From the NCBI GenBank assembly GCA_036365145.1, contig JAEOAD010000055.1:62001-126000 (forward strand): DNA of 64,000 nucleotides, in the 5' to 3' direction. The position numbers and the translations under genes were made by a program. Below the pieces are notes generated by a model, which did not search any database, was not told the DNA's origin, and worked only from the letters and a program-made list of their open reading frames with translations. Origin of the DNA: Orientallactaga sibirica (lineage: Eukaryota > Chordata > Mammalia > Rodentia > Dipodidae). Shown piece by piece: positions 22,311 to 32,300 of this stretch. How positions within the stretch are numbered: the first letter of the stretch is position 1; every line of letters starts with the position of its first letter.

Positions 22311-24202
22311 ATGCTTGACTATATCATTCCATCCCATGGGACTACTCTTGTTCCTCACATCCTCATAGATTCATTGCTCCCAGGCTGTTGAAAAGCACCC
22401 CACAAATGCTTCCAGAGGGGCAAAGGGACCCGAGATACTGCCATTTGACTCCTTTTTTTTTTTAACCCAGACTCAGCCATACTCCAGCCTCTACCCAACT
22501 GTCTGTCTTTTCTCTACACCCCCTCCCCACTGAGGTTCTTGCTCCAGCTCCCCGTTTCCTGCACTCTTGCATCCCCTCATCTCCTGTCCTTTCAGACCCA
22601 ACCCTCATCTGCTCCCTGGCTCTCATCCTACCTCCTCGCTCCCTCCCTTTTGCTCTGGGCCCAGCAAGGCAGGGGCCAGGTTTCAGGAGCCCACAACAGC
22701 GATATGGCCAAGAAGTCTGGACTCCTCCTCCAGCGAATGAGAAGGTTGGTGGGAAGACCTTACAGGATCTGGGGTCCTATGTCCTGAGCCTAGACCCCTG
22801 TGGTCCCCTCCATGTTTTTTTTCAGCCTGGTTTTCTCTTTTGGACCCTAGGTCCTGAGTGCCTCTGTCTGCCTCAGTTTTCCAGCGGAAGCCCGTCCAGT
22901 CTCTCCTCTTCCCTACCTCCATTTCTCAGTTGAGAGAACCAAGTCCAGGGAGGGGCAGTGACAGGAAGCTGGTCATGGCTTCTTCCATCACTGTGCACTG
23001 ATGTGCGGGGGTCCCAGCTGCTAAGGCTCCTGGAGCCCAGGCAGGCTCCTACCACCCCGCCCCGCCTGGCAGGCAGGCTGGCATCCAAAGCTATTTGCCC
23101 TTGGAGGGCCCAGAAGCCAAGAAAACAAACATCCGGCTTCTCTGGAACTTCTCTCTCTCCTCACATCTCCAGGGCCTGGGAGCTAGGGCAAGCACACGCA
23201 TATGCACACACATGTGCACACACACACACCCAGGGCTGGGTAACTGAGTCTAAAAGATGACATCTCATCAGACTGTCACATTCTCAAAGCAATTTGAACC
23301 AACTTTTACCTTGGAAAGAAAATTTTAAATAGCTTTCATGTAAATTTTCTCATTGCAAAATTTTGAATCCATCCAAGAGAACTGACTTATTTTTTCCCCT
23401 CTCTTACTCTGTGGGGAACTCTTACTTTACTGGTGACCTATACACATGTCATTCATTATTATGGGTGTCCCTATGGGCCATCATGTGACCATGGCAGAAT
23501 CTGTCCCTTGGGTCACTAAAGAAACATCTGTGTGAAAGCGTATGGGGCTGTGCTTCTGCAGAAGCCTGTGTGTGAGAGTATAAGTATGTGTGACTACCCT
23601 GTTTCCATGGATGGCCTTCCTGCCTGTGTCCATGGGGGTATAAATAAGGTCCCTGCTATTGATGTGAGCCTGGTATGTGCAGTGAGCATGTGGCTGTCTG
23701 TGAGTGGGCTGGTGGCTGGTCTTGTGTCTGAAGCGTGAATGGAGTCTGTTGCTCAGAGTGTTGCATCTGGGGTGTCTGATTCTTCTCACCATGCCCCTCC
23801 TGGTGGCCCAGCTTCTTGCTCTCGCACACACCACACACCTGCAAGTGAATCTTTTAACCTTCCTGGGCTCAGTTTCCTCACCTGCAAAACATCCCCAGAG
23901 CTGGGGCCACCTTTGGACGTGTCAAAAAAGAAGTGACCCCAACCATCTGCCCTGTGAGGCAGTTCTCAGTAAGGGGAGTGAGTCTCGTTTCAGTGCTGCC
24001 CACCTCTGCTGGAGCCCCTGGGCAAGGGTTCAAATGTACAGTTAAGAAGCAATAGCCTTCCAGGGGCAAAGACATGGCAATTCCCTTTGGTCTTGCTCTA
24101 CCTGAGATGGACCCCTTGGACTTAGGGGACTCTGACTCTGGAAGTAGGGTGCCACATTTATCCCTCCTAACTTCCCTTGGAACCCTACTCCCTCAACACT
24201 TT

Positions 24203-24331
24203 GTGCACATGTGCAACCTTGCATGTTTGCATCACCTTGTATGTCTGGCTTACATGGGATCGGGAGAGTGGAACATGGGTCCTTATGCTTCCTAGGCAAG
24301 CGCTTTAACTGCTAAGCCATCTTTTCAGCCC
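24203..24331 (-). mobile_element. tRNA-derived SINE, partial
   Basis: Minus copy ending GCTAAGCCATCTTTTCAGCC; the CT-tract end is missing. Confidence 0.85.
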
Positions 24332-24342
24332 TCAACACATTC

Positions 24343-24369
24343 TTTTTTTTTCCTTTTTTTTTCTTTCTT

Positions 24370-24407
<38 letters not shown>

Positions 24408-24437
24408 AGGTAGGGTCTTGCTCTAACCCAGGCTGAA
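24343..24437 (-). mobile_element. B1 SINE, tail half of a split copy
   Basis: T-rich tail then GAGGTAGGGTCTTGCTCTAA CCCAGGCTGA, where it stops; the matching head half resumes at 25230. Confidence 0.7.
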
Positions 24438-25229
24438 GGAGGGTGGTCAGGTAGCTTTGCTAGGCAGTTAGGGTGTCCTGAAAGTAAAAAGGCAGGAAGG
24501 TCTGCAATCTACACTTGCTAGAGATCAAAGAATGATCTGACTTCCCTAGACCTGTCTTTCCACAACCTGCGCCCCTCCTGGGAGGCAGGTCTCTCCTAGT
24601 TTTTAAATCTACTCCTAACATTGTGGTTGGTCAAGCTTAGACTCCAGAACTTGGCAGCATGGCTGGCTTCTTCATGAGACAGCCCGTAGCCCAAACCAAT
24701 CAGCTGCCCCTCTGGCTCACCTGAGCCAGAAGGTAGCGCCCACCACCATAAGGCTATAAATACGTTTGCAAGGGGAGGGCGAGGTCTCAGTGCTGCCTGA
24801 CCACTCCTGAACCTCCCAATTCTGGTGCGTTCCCCCCCCCCCACTCTTCCTGACTGGGCAGAGCCGAGGGGAGAACCTTCTAGCAGTTAGTTTCCACCCG
24901 GCTCTTCACTCTCTCCTGCTCTCCACAGGGCAGGAGGCTCTGAGCTTTCTTTTCTGTCCCCTCCATGGTTTTGTCAGACCCTCCACGCAGGCTCTCTAAC
25001 CATGGGGGGTGTCCTTTCTTTGGTTCTGTACTTCCCTAAATAAATACAATAATTTAATAATTATTCTTCTCAGACTTATTTTACTCAATTATTATGTAGA
25101 GGTCACCAATAAAGTAAGAGCTCCCCACAGAGTAAGAGGGGGGAAAATAAGTCCATGCTCTTGGATGGACCCATGAATGCACGGTTTGGGATTCAAAGAC
25201 TTTCCTGAACCTCTAGCACTCCATGACAT
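24438..25229 (+). mobile_element. Solo retroviral-type LTR splitting a B1 (boundaries approximate)
   Basis: The segment carries LTR promoter and end-processing signals in order on the + strand: CAAT box AACCAATCAG (about 24694), TATA box GCTATAAATAC (24752-24762) and poly(A) signal AATAAATAC (about 25038) followed by T-rich sequence. It separates the two halves of one B1. No retroviral coding sequence accompanies it. Exact TG...CA ends and the target duplication could not be fixed, and the family is not recognised. Confidence 0.65.
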
Positions 25230-25328
25230 GGCCACTATGTAGTCCCAGGGGGGCCTCAAACTCACAGCCATCCTCCTACCTCTGCCTCCTGAGTGCTGGG
25301 ATTAAAGGTGTGCACCACCATGCCTGAT
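25230..25328 (-). mobile_element. B1 SINE, head half of a split copy
   Basis: CACTATGTAGTCCCAGGGG to GTGCACCACCATGCCTG; continues the B1 broken at 24437, about 11 bp missing at the junction. Confidence 0.78.
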
Positions 25329-25372
25329 TCCCATTCTTTTTTTTTGTTGTTGTTTTGATTTTTGTTTGTGTT

Positions 25373-25567
25373 TTTATTTTTATTTTATTTATTTATTTGA
25401 CAGAGAAAGAGGGAGAGAGAGAGAACGGCATGCCAGGGCCTCCAGCCACTGCAAACGAACTCCAGACGCATGTGCCCCTTGTGCATCTGGCTAACGTGGG
25501 TCATGGGGAATCAAACCTGGGTCCTTTGGCTGGCAAATGCCTTATCCACTAAGCCATCCCTCCAGCC
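25373..25567 (-). mobile_element. tRNA-derived SINE
   Basis: Minus copy, TTTATTTATTTGACAGAG to CTAAGCCATCCCTCCAGCC. Confidence 0.93.
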
Positions 25568-25726
25568 TTTTTTTGTTTTTGTTTTTTTCGAAGTAGGGTC
25601 TCACTCTGGCTCAGGCTGACCTGGAATTCACTATGTAGTCTCAGGGTGGCCTCGAACTCTCCGTGATCCTCCTACCTCTGCCTCCCAAGTGCTGGGATTA
25701 AAGGCGTGCGCCACCACGCCCGGCCC
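25568..25726 (-). mobile_element. B1 SINE
   Basis: Minus, near-consensus, T-rich tail then CGAAGTAGGGTCTCACTC to CCACCACGCCCGGCC; flanked by CCTCCAGCCTTTTTTTG-like repeats (about 25559 and 25726). Confidence 0.93.
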
Positions 25727-25732
25727 TCCAGC

Positions 25733-25806
25733 CTTTTTTTGAGGCAGGGTCTCACTCTAGTCTCTAGAGTGCTGGAATTAAAGGCGTGCACCATCACACT
25801 GGGCTT
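25733..25806 (-). mobile_element. B1 SINE with large internal deletion
   Basis: TTTTTTTGAGGCAGGGTCTC joined directly to GTGCTGGAATTAAAGGCG. Confidence 0.8.
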
Positions 25807-27544
25807 CCCTCAACCCAATCTTAAGCTCTCCATCCCTGAAGCCCAGGAGGGATGGACCAGATCTAGGGTGAGGGAAGCAGCTCTGAGACCACCAACCAAC
25901 TCGAATGGACAGAACAGCAGACAGAGGCCTACAGTGGACAGCAACACACTCAGGGAAGCTGGGAAGGCCAGGCTCCTGTGTCACAGCCTCAGGGGCTGGG
26001 TGAGGAGAGACCCAAGCCTGGGACTCTGTAGGCTCCTAAAAGGAACCTGAAGGAGTGTGTGGGATTCCAAGTCAGGCACGTGAAGACCTGTGCTCCCAGC
26101 TGTTGGTAAGGACCTCCTATCCCCTCCCCGCTCTCCCCACTAGGCTCAGAGGCCCTACTGGTGTGACCAAATTAGGGGATTTTTTTTTTTTTTTTTTCTT
26201 GAGCAAAGTGCATCAGCCTAATTGAATGAAGCCACAGGAACCTGAGCTGGAGGTTGATGGTGGGTGAGGACAGCAGGAGCCCGGGAGAAGAGAGAGAAGG
26301 ATCAAGTAGAGGCATCACCAGCAACACTGAGCCAAGAACAGAATGGGTAGAAAGGGAGAGAGAGGAGGGGGCTGAAGGCATAACAGCCACCTTTCAGGGT
26401 GCTCCTGCAGGTTCTCTTGTCATTTAAATGCCTGGCGAGTGGAGGTTTCAGGAGGAAGCTTTGCAAGAGAGCACAGAGCCCCACCCAGCCCTGGGGACTG
26501 TATTCATGGCAAATGAAGCCCTTATAATCCTGCCAGCAGCCCCATCCAATACTTAGGAAATTGAGGTTCAAGAGATCAAATTATGTGCTGAGGTCAGAGC
26601 CTAGACAGGACTGTCTGACACCAGTGCTGCCCCTGGCCAGCACTAGCAGCCTCTCACAGGGTGCAGCTACCCTCTCTCCTAGGCAGCCTTCCTCAGTGTC
26701 CAGAGAAGGGAACACAGCTGAAGGGAACACAGAAGGGAACTCAGACACCATTTCTGTCCCTATCAGACATTTCTTCATTGTCTGCCCTCCCTCTGGTGGT
26801 GTTAGAATCTCAGAGCTATCTACCCATCCTCCCTCACCCCCTGCCCCTGTTAACCCTGGGGCTCTGGAACTGTCTCTTGGTATGGTAATTCAGCACATCT
26901 CGGGGCTAAGAGGAGGCTAAGGGCACCTTTCCCCAACCCACACCTCTGTATACCACCCAAGGCCTCTTCTCCATAGAATAGTTTCTCAGCTCTCCCCATA
27001 AAACCCACTCCCTGGCACTCACTTGCTCTCCCCCCCCGGCCCATTTACAATAAAGTCTTAGTTCTAAGAAACTGTCTTAACCCTCTATCGCAAACCATGA
27101 AACTTCACAGTGGTCAGCAAGTGATGCTGGTAGTGACCCCGGCCACTGTCACCCACAACACATTCTCAGCCCCTCTTGTCCCTAGGCACTCTACTTTGTG
27201 TCAGATTCTTCACCCCAACATGTCACACAGGGGACATAATCACTGTCACCTTTTCATAGCAGATCCCACAATCTCAGTGATACACAATCACATTGAGTGT
27301 CACCCAGCAATCCATTTCTTTTATTCCCCCCTCCTCTCAGGGTGCCTTATCCTTTTAGCATCACATATTACATTCTCCATGCCACTGTGTCACCATCTCA
27401 CTGCACCAGGTCCCATGCTGACTGTGTGTCACACTGTCACATTTCAGCACCATCCAAGACCTCTTGGATTGAAAAAAAGAAAAAAAGATACACCTTTGAT
27501 GCTTCAATGAAATGATATCATGGCTTGATTTAAAATATTTCAAT

Positions 27545-27735
27545 GGGCTGGAGAGATGACCTAGTGGTCAAAGCACTTTCCTACAAAGCCAAAGGAACCA
27601 GGTTCAATTCCCCAGGACCCAAGTAAGCCAGATGCACAAGGTGGCGCATGCACCCATTCTCTGTATCTATATGCCTCTTTCTCTCTCTCTCTCTGTCTCT
27701 CTCTCTCTCAAATAAATAAAAATAAAATATTTAAA
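27545..27735 (+). mobile_element. tRNA-derived SINE
   Basis: GGGCTGGAGAGATGACCTAG head; GCACAAGGTGGCGC at 27634-27647; the segment after it is deleted to CACCCATTCTC. AAAATATTTCAA flanks it. Confidence 0.92.
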
Positions 27736-27753
27736 AATAAAATATTTCAACAA

Positions 27754-27987
27754 GGGCTAGAGAAATGGCTTAGTGATTAAGGCACTTGTCTGAGAGGCCT
27801 AAGGACCCATGTTCAACTCCCCAGAGCCCAAGTAAGCCAGATGCATAAAATGATGCATATGCATATGGCGCATGTGTCTGGAGTTCTAGTGCAGTGGCTG
27901 GAGGCCCTGGGGTACCAATTCTCTCTCTCCCTCTCTTGTTTCCTCTTGTTCTCTCTCTCATAAAAACAAAAAAACAAAAAAATAAAT
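27754..27987 (+). mobile_element. tRNA-derived SINE
   Basis: GGGCTAGAGAAATGGCTTAG to the CT tract and AAAACAAAA tail; second of a tandem pair of independent insertions. Confidence 0.92.
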
Positions 27988-28384
27988 TTTCAACAAAATA
28001 ACTTACAGAGTGAAAATACTTGCAAATCATTTATATAATAAGGGGTTAATATTCAGAGTACATAAAGAACCCCTACAACTCAACAACAAAAAGAAAAATT
28101 ATCCAATTTTAGATAGAAAAAAGGACTTGAATAGATATTTTTCCAGCAAATGGCCAACCATGTGGAAAGATCTTCAACATCTCTAATCAGCTGGAAATGC
28201 AAATGAAACCACAGTGAGATGCCATGTCACACCTCTTAGGAAAGTTAGTGAAAGAAACCCAGAAAATAACAAGTACTGGCAAAGATGTGCAGAACAGAAA
28301 CCTTTACACATGGTGGGTGGATCTGTATTGGCATCCATGCTGCAAAACATAGTATGACCAGTTCTCAAAAAAAAAAAGAAAAAA
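27988..28384 (+). mobile_element. L1 ORF2 3' remnant, segment 1
   Basis: 'ATTCAGAGTACATAAAGAAC ... TCAACAACAAAAAG ... TTTTTCCAGCAAATGGCCAACC ... GAAATGCAAATGAAACCACAG' follows the 3' end of L1 ORF2. Stops and indels throughout; inactive. Confidence 0.85.
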
Positions 28385-28388
28385 AAAG

Positions 28389-28515
28389 AGTGGTGGTGCA
28401 CACCTTTAATCCCAGCACTCGGGAGGCAGTGGTATGAGGACCGCTGTGAGTTCGAGGCCAGCCTGGAGCTACCGAGTGAGTTCCAGGTCAGCCCAGGCTA
28501 GAGTGAGACTCTACC

Positions 28516-28558
<43 letters not shown>

Positions 28559-28559
28559 A
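28389..28559 (+). mobile_element. B1 SINE with (TAAA)n tail, nested in L1
   Basis: GTGGTGGTGCACACC to GAGACTCTACC followed by 11 TAAA units; head slightly truncated. Confidence 0.92.
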
Positions 28560-28577
28560 GTAAAAATTAAACATAAG

Positions 28578-28690
28578 GTACACATAGTGGTGCACAACTG
28601 TAACTCCAGCATTCAAGAAGCTGAGGCAGAAAGATCGTGGATTCAAAGCCAGCCTGGGCTACACAGTGAGACACCATGTCAAAACAAACA
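28578..28690 (+). mobile_element. Old B1-like SINE, nested in L1
   Basis: 'GTACACATAGTGGTGCAC ... GGCTACACAGTGAGACACC', more diverged than neighbouring B1 copies. Confidence 0.75.
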
Positions 28691-28990
28691 AAAATTAAAC
28701 ATGGAATCACCATATGCTCTAGCAAGTTGCTTATAGGTGTAAACCTAAGATCATTGAGAGCGGAATCGTGAAGAGATTTTTGTACACTCATGTTCTTAGA
28801 AGCATTATTCACAATAGCTAAACCATGGAAACAACCCAAGAACCCACTGGTAGGCAAGTGGGTAAACTACAGATACATACATCTACGTCTCCAATGGAAT
28901 ATTATTTGTCCATCAAAGGAAAAAAATCCTGTCAATGCTAGAACACAGAAGAACCTTGAAGACATTATGCTCAACGAACATAAAAACCAG
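28691..28990 (+). mobile_element. L1 remnant, segment 2
   Basis: 'GGAATCACCATATGCTCTAG ... AAGCATTATTCACAATAGC ... GGAATATTATTTGTCCATC ... GACATTATGCTCAACG', the end of L1 ORF2, in order with segment 1. Confidence 0.88.
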
Positions 28991-28995
28991 TTCCC

Positions 28996-29102
28996 GGGCT
29001 GGCTCAGAAGTTAAGAGTGCTTGCCGCGTAAACGTGAGGGATTCTTGGGCCAGAGAATGCCAAGTTCAAACCTCCAGAACCCATGTAAGAAACTGGTCAT
29101 AT
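28996..29102 (+). mobile_element. Older tRNA-type SINE, left part
   Basis: CCGGGCTGGCTCAGAAGTTAAG head, GTTCAAACCTCCAG B-box-like; continues at about 29456 beyond two younger insertions. Family not named. Confidence 0.6.
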
Positions 29103-29240
29103 GCCAGGTGTGGTGGCTCATGTCTTTAATCCCAGCCCTCAGGAAGCTGAGGTAGGAGGATCACTGTGGGTTCAAAGCCAGCCTTGGTTACAGAGTTCCA
29201 GGCGACAGGGGCTAGAGTGAGAACTGCTTCAAAAATGAAA
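29103..29240 (+). mobile_element. B1 SINE inside the older SINE
   Basis: GCCAGGTGTGGTGGCTCATG to GTGAGAACTGCTTC. Confidence 0.9.
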
Positions 29241-29245
29241 CAAAT

Positions 29246-29445
29246 GACTGGAGAGATGGTTTAGTGGTTAAGGCACTTGCCTGCAAATCCGAAGGACCCA
29301 GGTTTGATTCCCCAGTACCCATGTGAACCAGATGCACAAGGTGGTGCATGCGTCTGGAGTTCATTTGCAGTGACTAGAGGCCCTGGCATGTCCGTTCACT
29401 CGCTCTCTCTCTCTCTAAAGTAAATAAATAAAATATTGAAAAAAA
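29246..29445 (+). mobile_element. tRNA-derived SINE inside the older SINE
   Basis: GACTGGAGAGATGGTTTAG; GCACAAGGTGGTGC in the body; CT tract and (TAAA)n tail. Confidence 0.93.
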
Positions 29446-29455
29446 CAAAAAGCTG

Positions 29456-29727
29456 GGAATGACTGTACAAGTCTGCAACCCCAGTCTGTGTGGACGGGGT
29501 AGAGACCAGAGACGTGCTAGGGTTTGCCAATCTAACAGCAGGCAGCTTCGGGTTGTGGGAGAGACTGAGTCTCAGGGAAATAAATGGATGAGTGATAAGA
29601 AAAGGGCACAGGACACACACTGTCCTCTGACCACTGCACGCACTAGGCATGAGGCTCACACATCTGCACACGGGCACACACCATACATCACAGACACCAT
29701 ACCACACACACACACACACACACACAG
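29456..29727 (+). mobile_element. Older SINE, right part with (AC)n end
   Basis: 'GTCTGCAACCCCAGTCTGTG ... AGCTTCGGGTTGTGGGAGAG ... GGGCACACACC' ending in an AC microsatellite; the L1 resumes right after it. Confidence 0.55.
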
Positions 29728-29977
29728 TTCCCAAAAGACAAATACCAATTATATGAGGCTCCCAAAATGGTCAAACTCCTGGAAGCAGAAAATAAAAGGG
29801 TGATTACCAGGGGCTGAAGGAGGGAGAGAGGGGAGACTGGTTAATAGGTAGAGGTTCTGTTTGGGAGATGTGAAGAGTTCTGGAGCTTGGCTGTGAAACA
29901 ATGTGAATGCACTTTACACCACACACGTAGACAGGGCTGTCTGGAGAGTAAAGTTTATGTTGTATATAGTTTACACA

Positions 29978-29984
<7 letters not shown>
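29728..29984 (+). mobile_element. L1 3' UTR, segment 3 (end of the element)
   Basis: 'CCCAAAAGACAAATACC ... GTGATTACCAGGGGCTGAAG ... GATGTGAAGAGTTCTGGAGC ... AACAATGTGAATGCACTTTA ... TTTATGTTGTATATAG' follows the 3' end of older mammalian L1 elements; ends near a (TG)n run. Confidence 0.85.
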
Positions 29985-30027
<43 letters not shown>

Positions 30028-30029
30028 GT
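29985..30029 (+). repeat. (TG)n(TA)n microsatellite
   Basis: About 17 TG units then TATATATA, at the L1 3' terminus. Confidence 0.95.
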
Positions 30030-30177
30030 ATGGTTTTTTGAGGTAGGGTCCCACTCTAGCCCAGGCTGACTTGGAATTAGCTATGTTGTCTCAGGCTGGC
30101 CTCAAACTCACAGCAATCCTCCTACATTTACCTCCCAAGTGCTGGGATTAAAGGTGTATGCCACCATGCCTGTCTCA
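30030..30177 (-). mobile_element. B1 SINE
   Basis: TTTTTTGAGGTAGGGTCCC to GTATGCCACCATGCCTG. Confidence 0.92.
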
Positions 30178-31127
30178 AAGAATAAGTTTTAACTTACCCC
30201 AAGAAGACTGAAAATAAAAATGAAGAGGAAATACATGAAGGGAAGATGGTTAAGTCTTGATGGCTGCTGAAATGGGTGATGGGCCTATGGTAGTTAACGT
30301 ATTTGTATTGTTCTTTCTGGTATTGTGCGTGCACACGATATTCATTTTTTTGTCTCCATTGACCCCGCCCCTCATCTTCACTGGCTCACAGCATCTGTGT
30401 AAGCTCATGTTTTCACCCTGCCCACCCACCCTGCCCACCTGGCTTGTGGCCCCCCTTTCACAATGGTTCGTATAAGCTGGGCATGCTCACACGGCCTACA
30501 CAGTACAGTCTCCCACTTCAGCTGAAGAGCACCAGTGTCCACCTGTTGACCTTCCCTCCCTATCGAGCTGCTCTCCCCAACCCTACCGGGCTTCCCACTC
30601 TTGGCCAGCTCTGGTCTCCGTGTCCCTCACCTTCCATGGGTCTACCGAGTACAGAACAAGAAAAGGACATTCAGGGCTCAGGGCCCAGACCACTCAGCTC
30701 CCACATGGACTCTCAGCCTGGTTCCCACAGTCCGTTGAACAACTTCTCTGAAAGTCTTCCTCCTCAGCCTCTTTCACCGCACTAATCTTGATCTTCTGCC
30801 AATCTTCTTCCATCTCAGAAACATCTCCACCCCCAGCCCTTGGTTTTCTCAAGCCAAAAACTTGGGTGCCATCTCCCATTCTTCTTTCTCACTCAACTTC
30901 TCGGTCATTAGCAAGTTCTGTCATTCCTACCTCTCCAAAGCTTGTCCACTGCTTCAGGAGACTCCAGCAGGTCTGCCCACTTCCCTCTATGCCTTTCAAC
31001 TCATACCCTACACACTGCAGCCAAAGCCGTCTTTCCAGCCATCCATTGGAATGTACTACTTCCTTGCCTCAACTCATCAACGTCTTCCCACAGCAAAGTC
31101 ACATCAACATTGTGTGCTCGCATTTTT

Positions 31128-31340
31128 AAAAAATATTTATTTATTTATTTATTTGAGAGAGAGAGAGAGGAAGAGGCACAGAAAGAGAGAATGGGCACAC
31201 CAGGGCCTCTAGCCACTGCAAACAAACTCCAGACGCATGCGCTCTCTTGTGCATCTGGCTCATGTGGGTCCTGGGGAATCGATCCGGGGTCCTTAGGCTT
31301 CACAGGCAAACGCCTTAACCACTAAGCCATTTCTCCAGCC
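31128..31340 (-). mobile_element. tRNA-derived SINE
   Basis: Minus full copy: (TTTA)n tail, GA tract, CCAGACGCATGCGC, GAATCGATCC (B box), CACTAAGCCATTTCTCCAGCC. Confidence 0.95.
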
Positions 31341-31460
31341 TGTATGCTCAAATTTTACTTGGTCATGACCAGTACACACTACACATGCAATGTCAGGCTG
31401 AGGGGTGTATGCATTGTAACCATTTTCATACACTTAATGTCACTTTTGTATATACAGTCA

Positions 31461-31680
31461 TGGCTGGAGAGATGGCTCAGCAGTTAAACACACTTGCTTG
31501 CAAAGCCTGAAAGCCTGGGTTTAATTTCCAAATTCCCACTACCCAAATAAAGCCAGATGCACACAATGCTGCAAGAGTCTGGAGTTCATTTGAGGTGGCA
31601 GGAGGCCCTGGCACGCTCATAATCACTCTCTGTCTCTCCCTTTCCTTCTCTAGCTCTCAAATAAAATAAATAAAAATACT
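31461..31680 (+). mobile_element. tRNA-derived SINE
   Basis: TGGCTGGAGAGATGGCTCAG; diverged B box (GGTTTAATTTCC); CT tract and AAATAAAA tail. Confidence 0.92.
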
Positions 31681-31913
31681 TTCTTTTTTTTTTTTTTTTT
31701 TTTGGAGAGAGACACAGAGAGAGAGAGGGAGAAGAAGACAGATAGCGAATGAACACGCCAGCAGCCTCTCAGCTGCTGTGAACGAACTCCAGATGCGTGT
31801 GCCCCCTTGTGGTCAAGTGCAGTATTGCGCCTTTGCATCACTGCATCTGGCTAAACTGGCGTTCTTAGGCTTAGCAGGCAGGCGCCTTAATGGCTAAGCC
31901 ATCTTTCCAGCCC
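31681..31913 (-). mobile_element. tRNA-derived SINE, long variant with CTCF-core-like block
   Basis: Inserted in opposite orientation into the tail of the previous SINE. Carries the long-variant insert (AGTGCAGTATTGCGCCTTTG on the + strand). Read minus, 31799-31812 is CCACAAGGGGGCAC, 13 of 14 matches to the CTCF core. Confidence 0.93.
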
Positions 31914-31934
31914 AAAAAAATACTTTTTAAAAGT

Positions 31935-32300
31935 GCTTGTATACACATTTAGCCCCACTATATGATATCCTGGGGGCACACATTCAGTCTCACAATTCAA
32001 TGTCCAACACTCAAGCCATGCGCTCCGAACCACACCTGTTACTGCACAGGGTCACTTAATCATGTTCATGTATCTGATTCTCATGATGTCACACTGTCCC
32101 ATAGACCCATGATCAGCCTCAGTATCACACACTTCATTCATGATATACCCACTGTCTCAACCAGCTCACACACTTAGTGACTCATTCTCCACACAGTATC
32201 CTATGATCACTGTCCACGGCACAAGCTCAGTGTCACACAACTCATAGAATGCTCACTGTCCCACAATCAGTGTCTCAGTGTCACCCTCAGCGCCACCCTT
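31935..32300 (+). repeat. Degenerate CA/TCAGTGTCAC-rich sequence
   Basis: Loosely repeated 'ATCAGTGTC', 'CACTGTCCCA', 'CACACACTTAGTG' motifs; an old decayed simple repeat. A similar stretch is at about 27100-27440. Confidence 0.45.

Noticed and set aside
24752..24762. TATA box of an unknown + strand gene
   Set aside because: It fits better as the promoter of the solo LTR that splits a B1; no downstream exon recognised.
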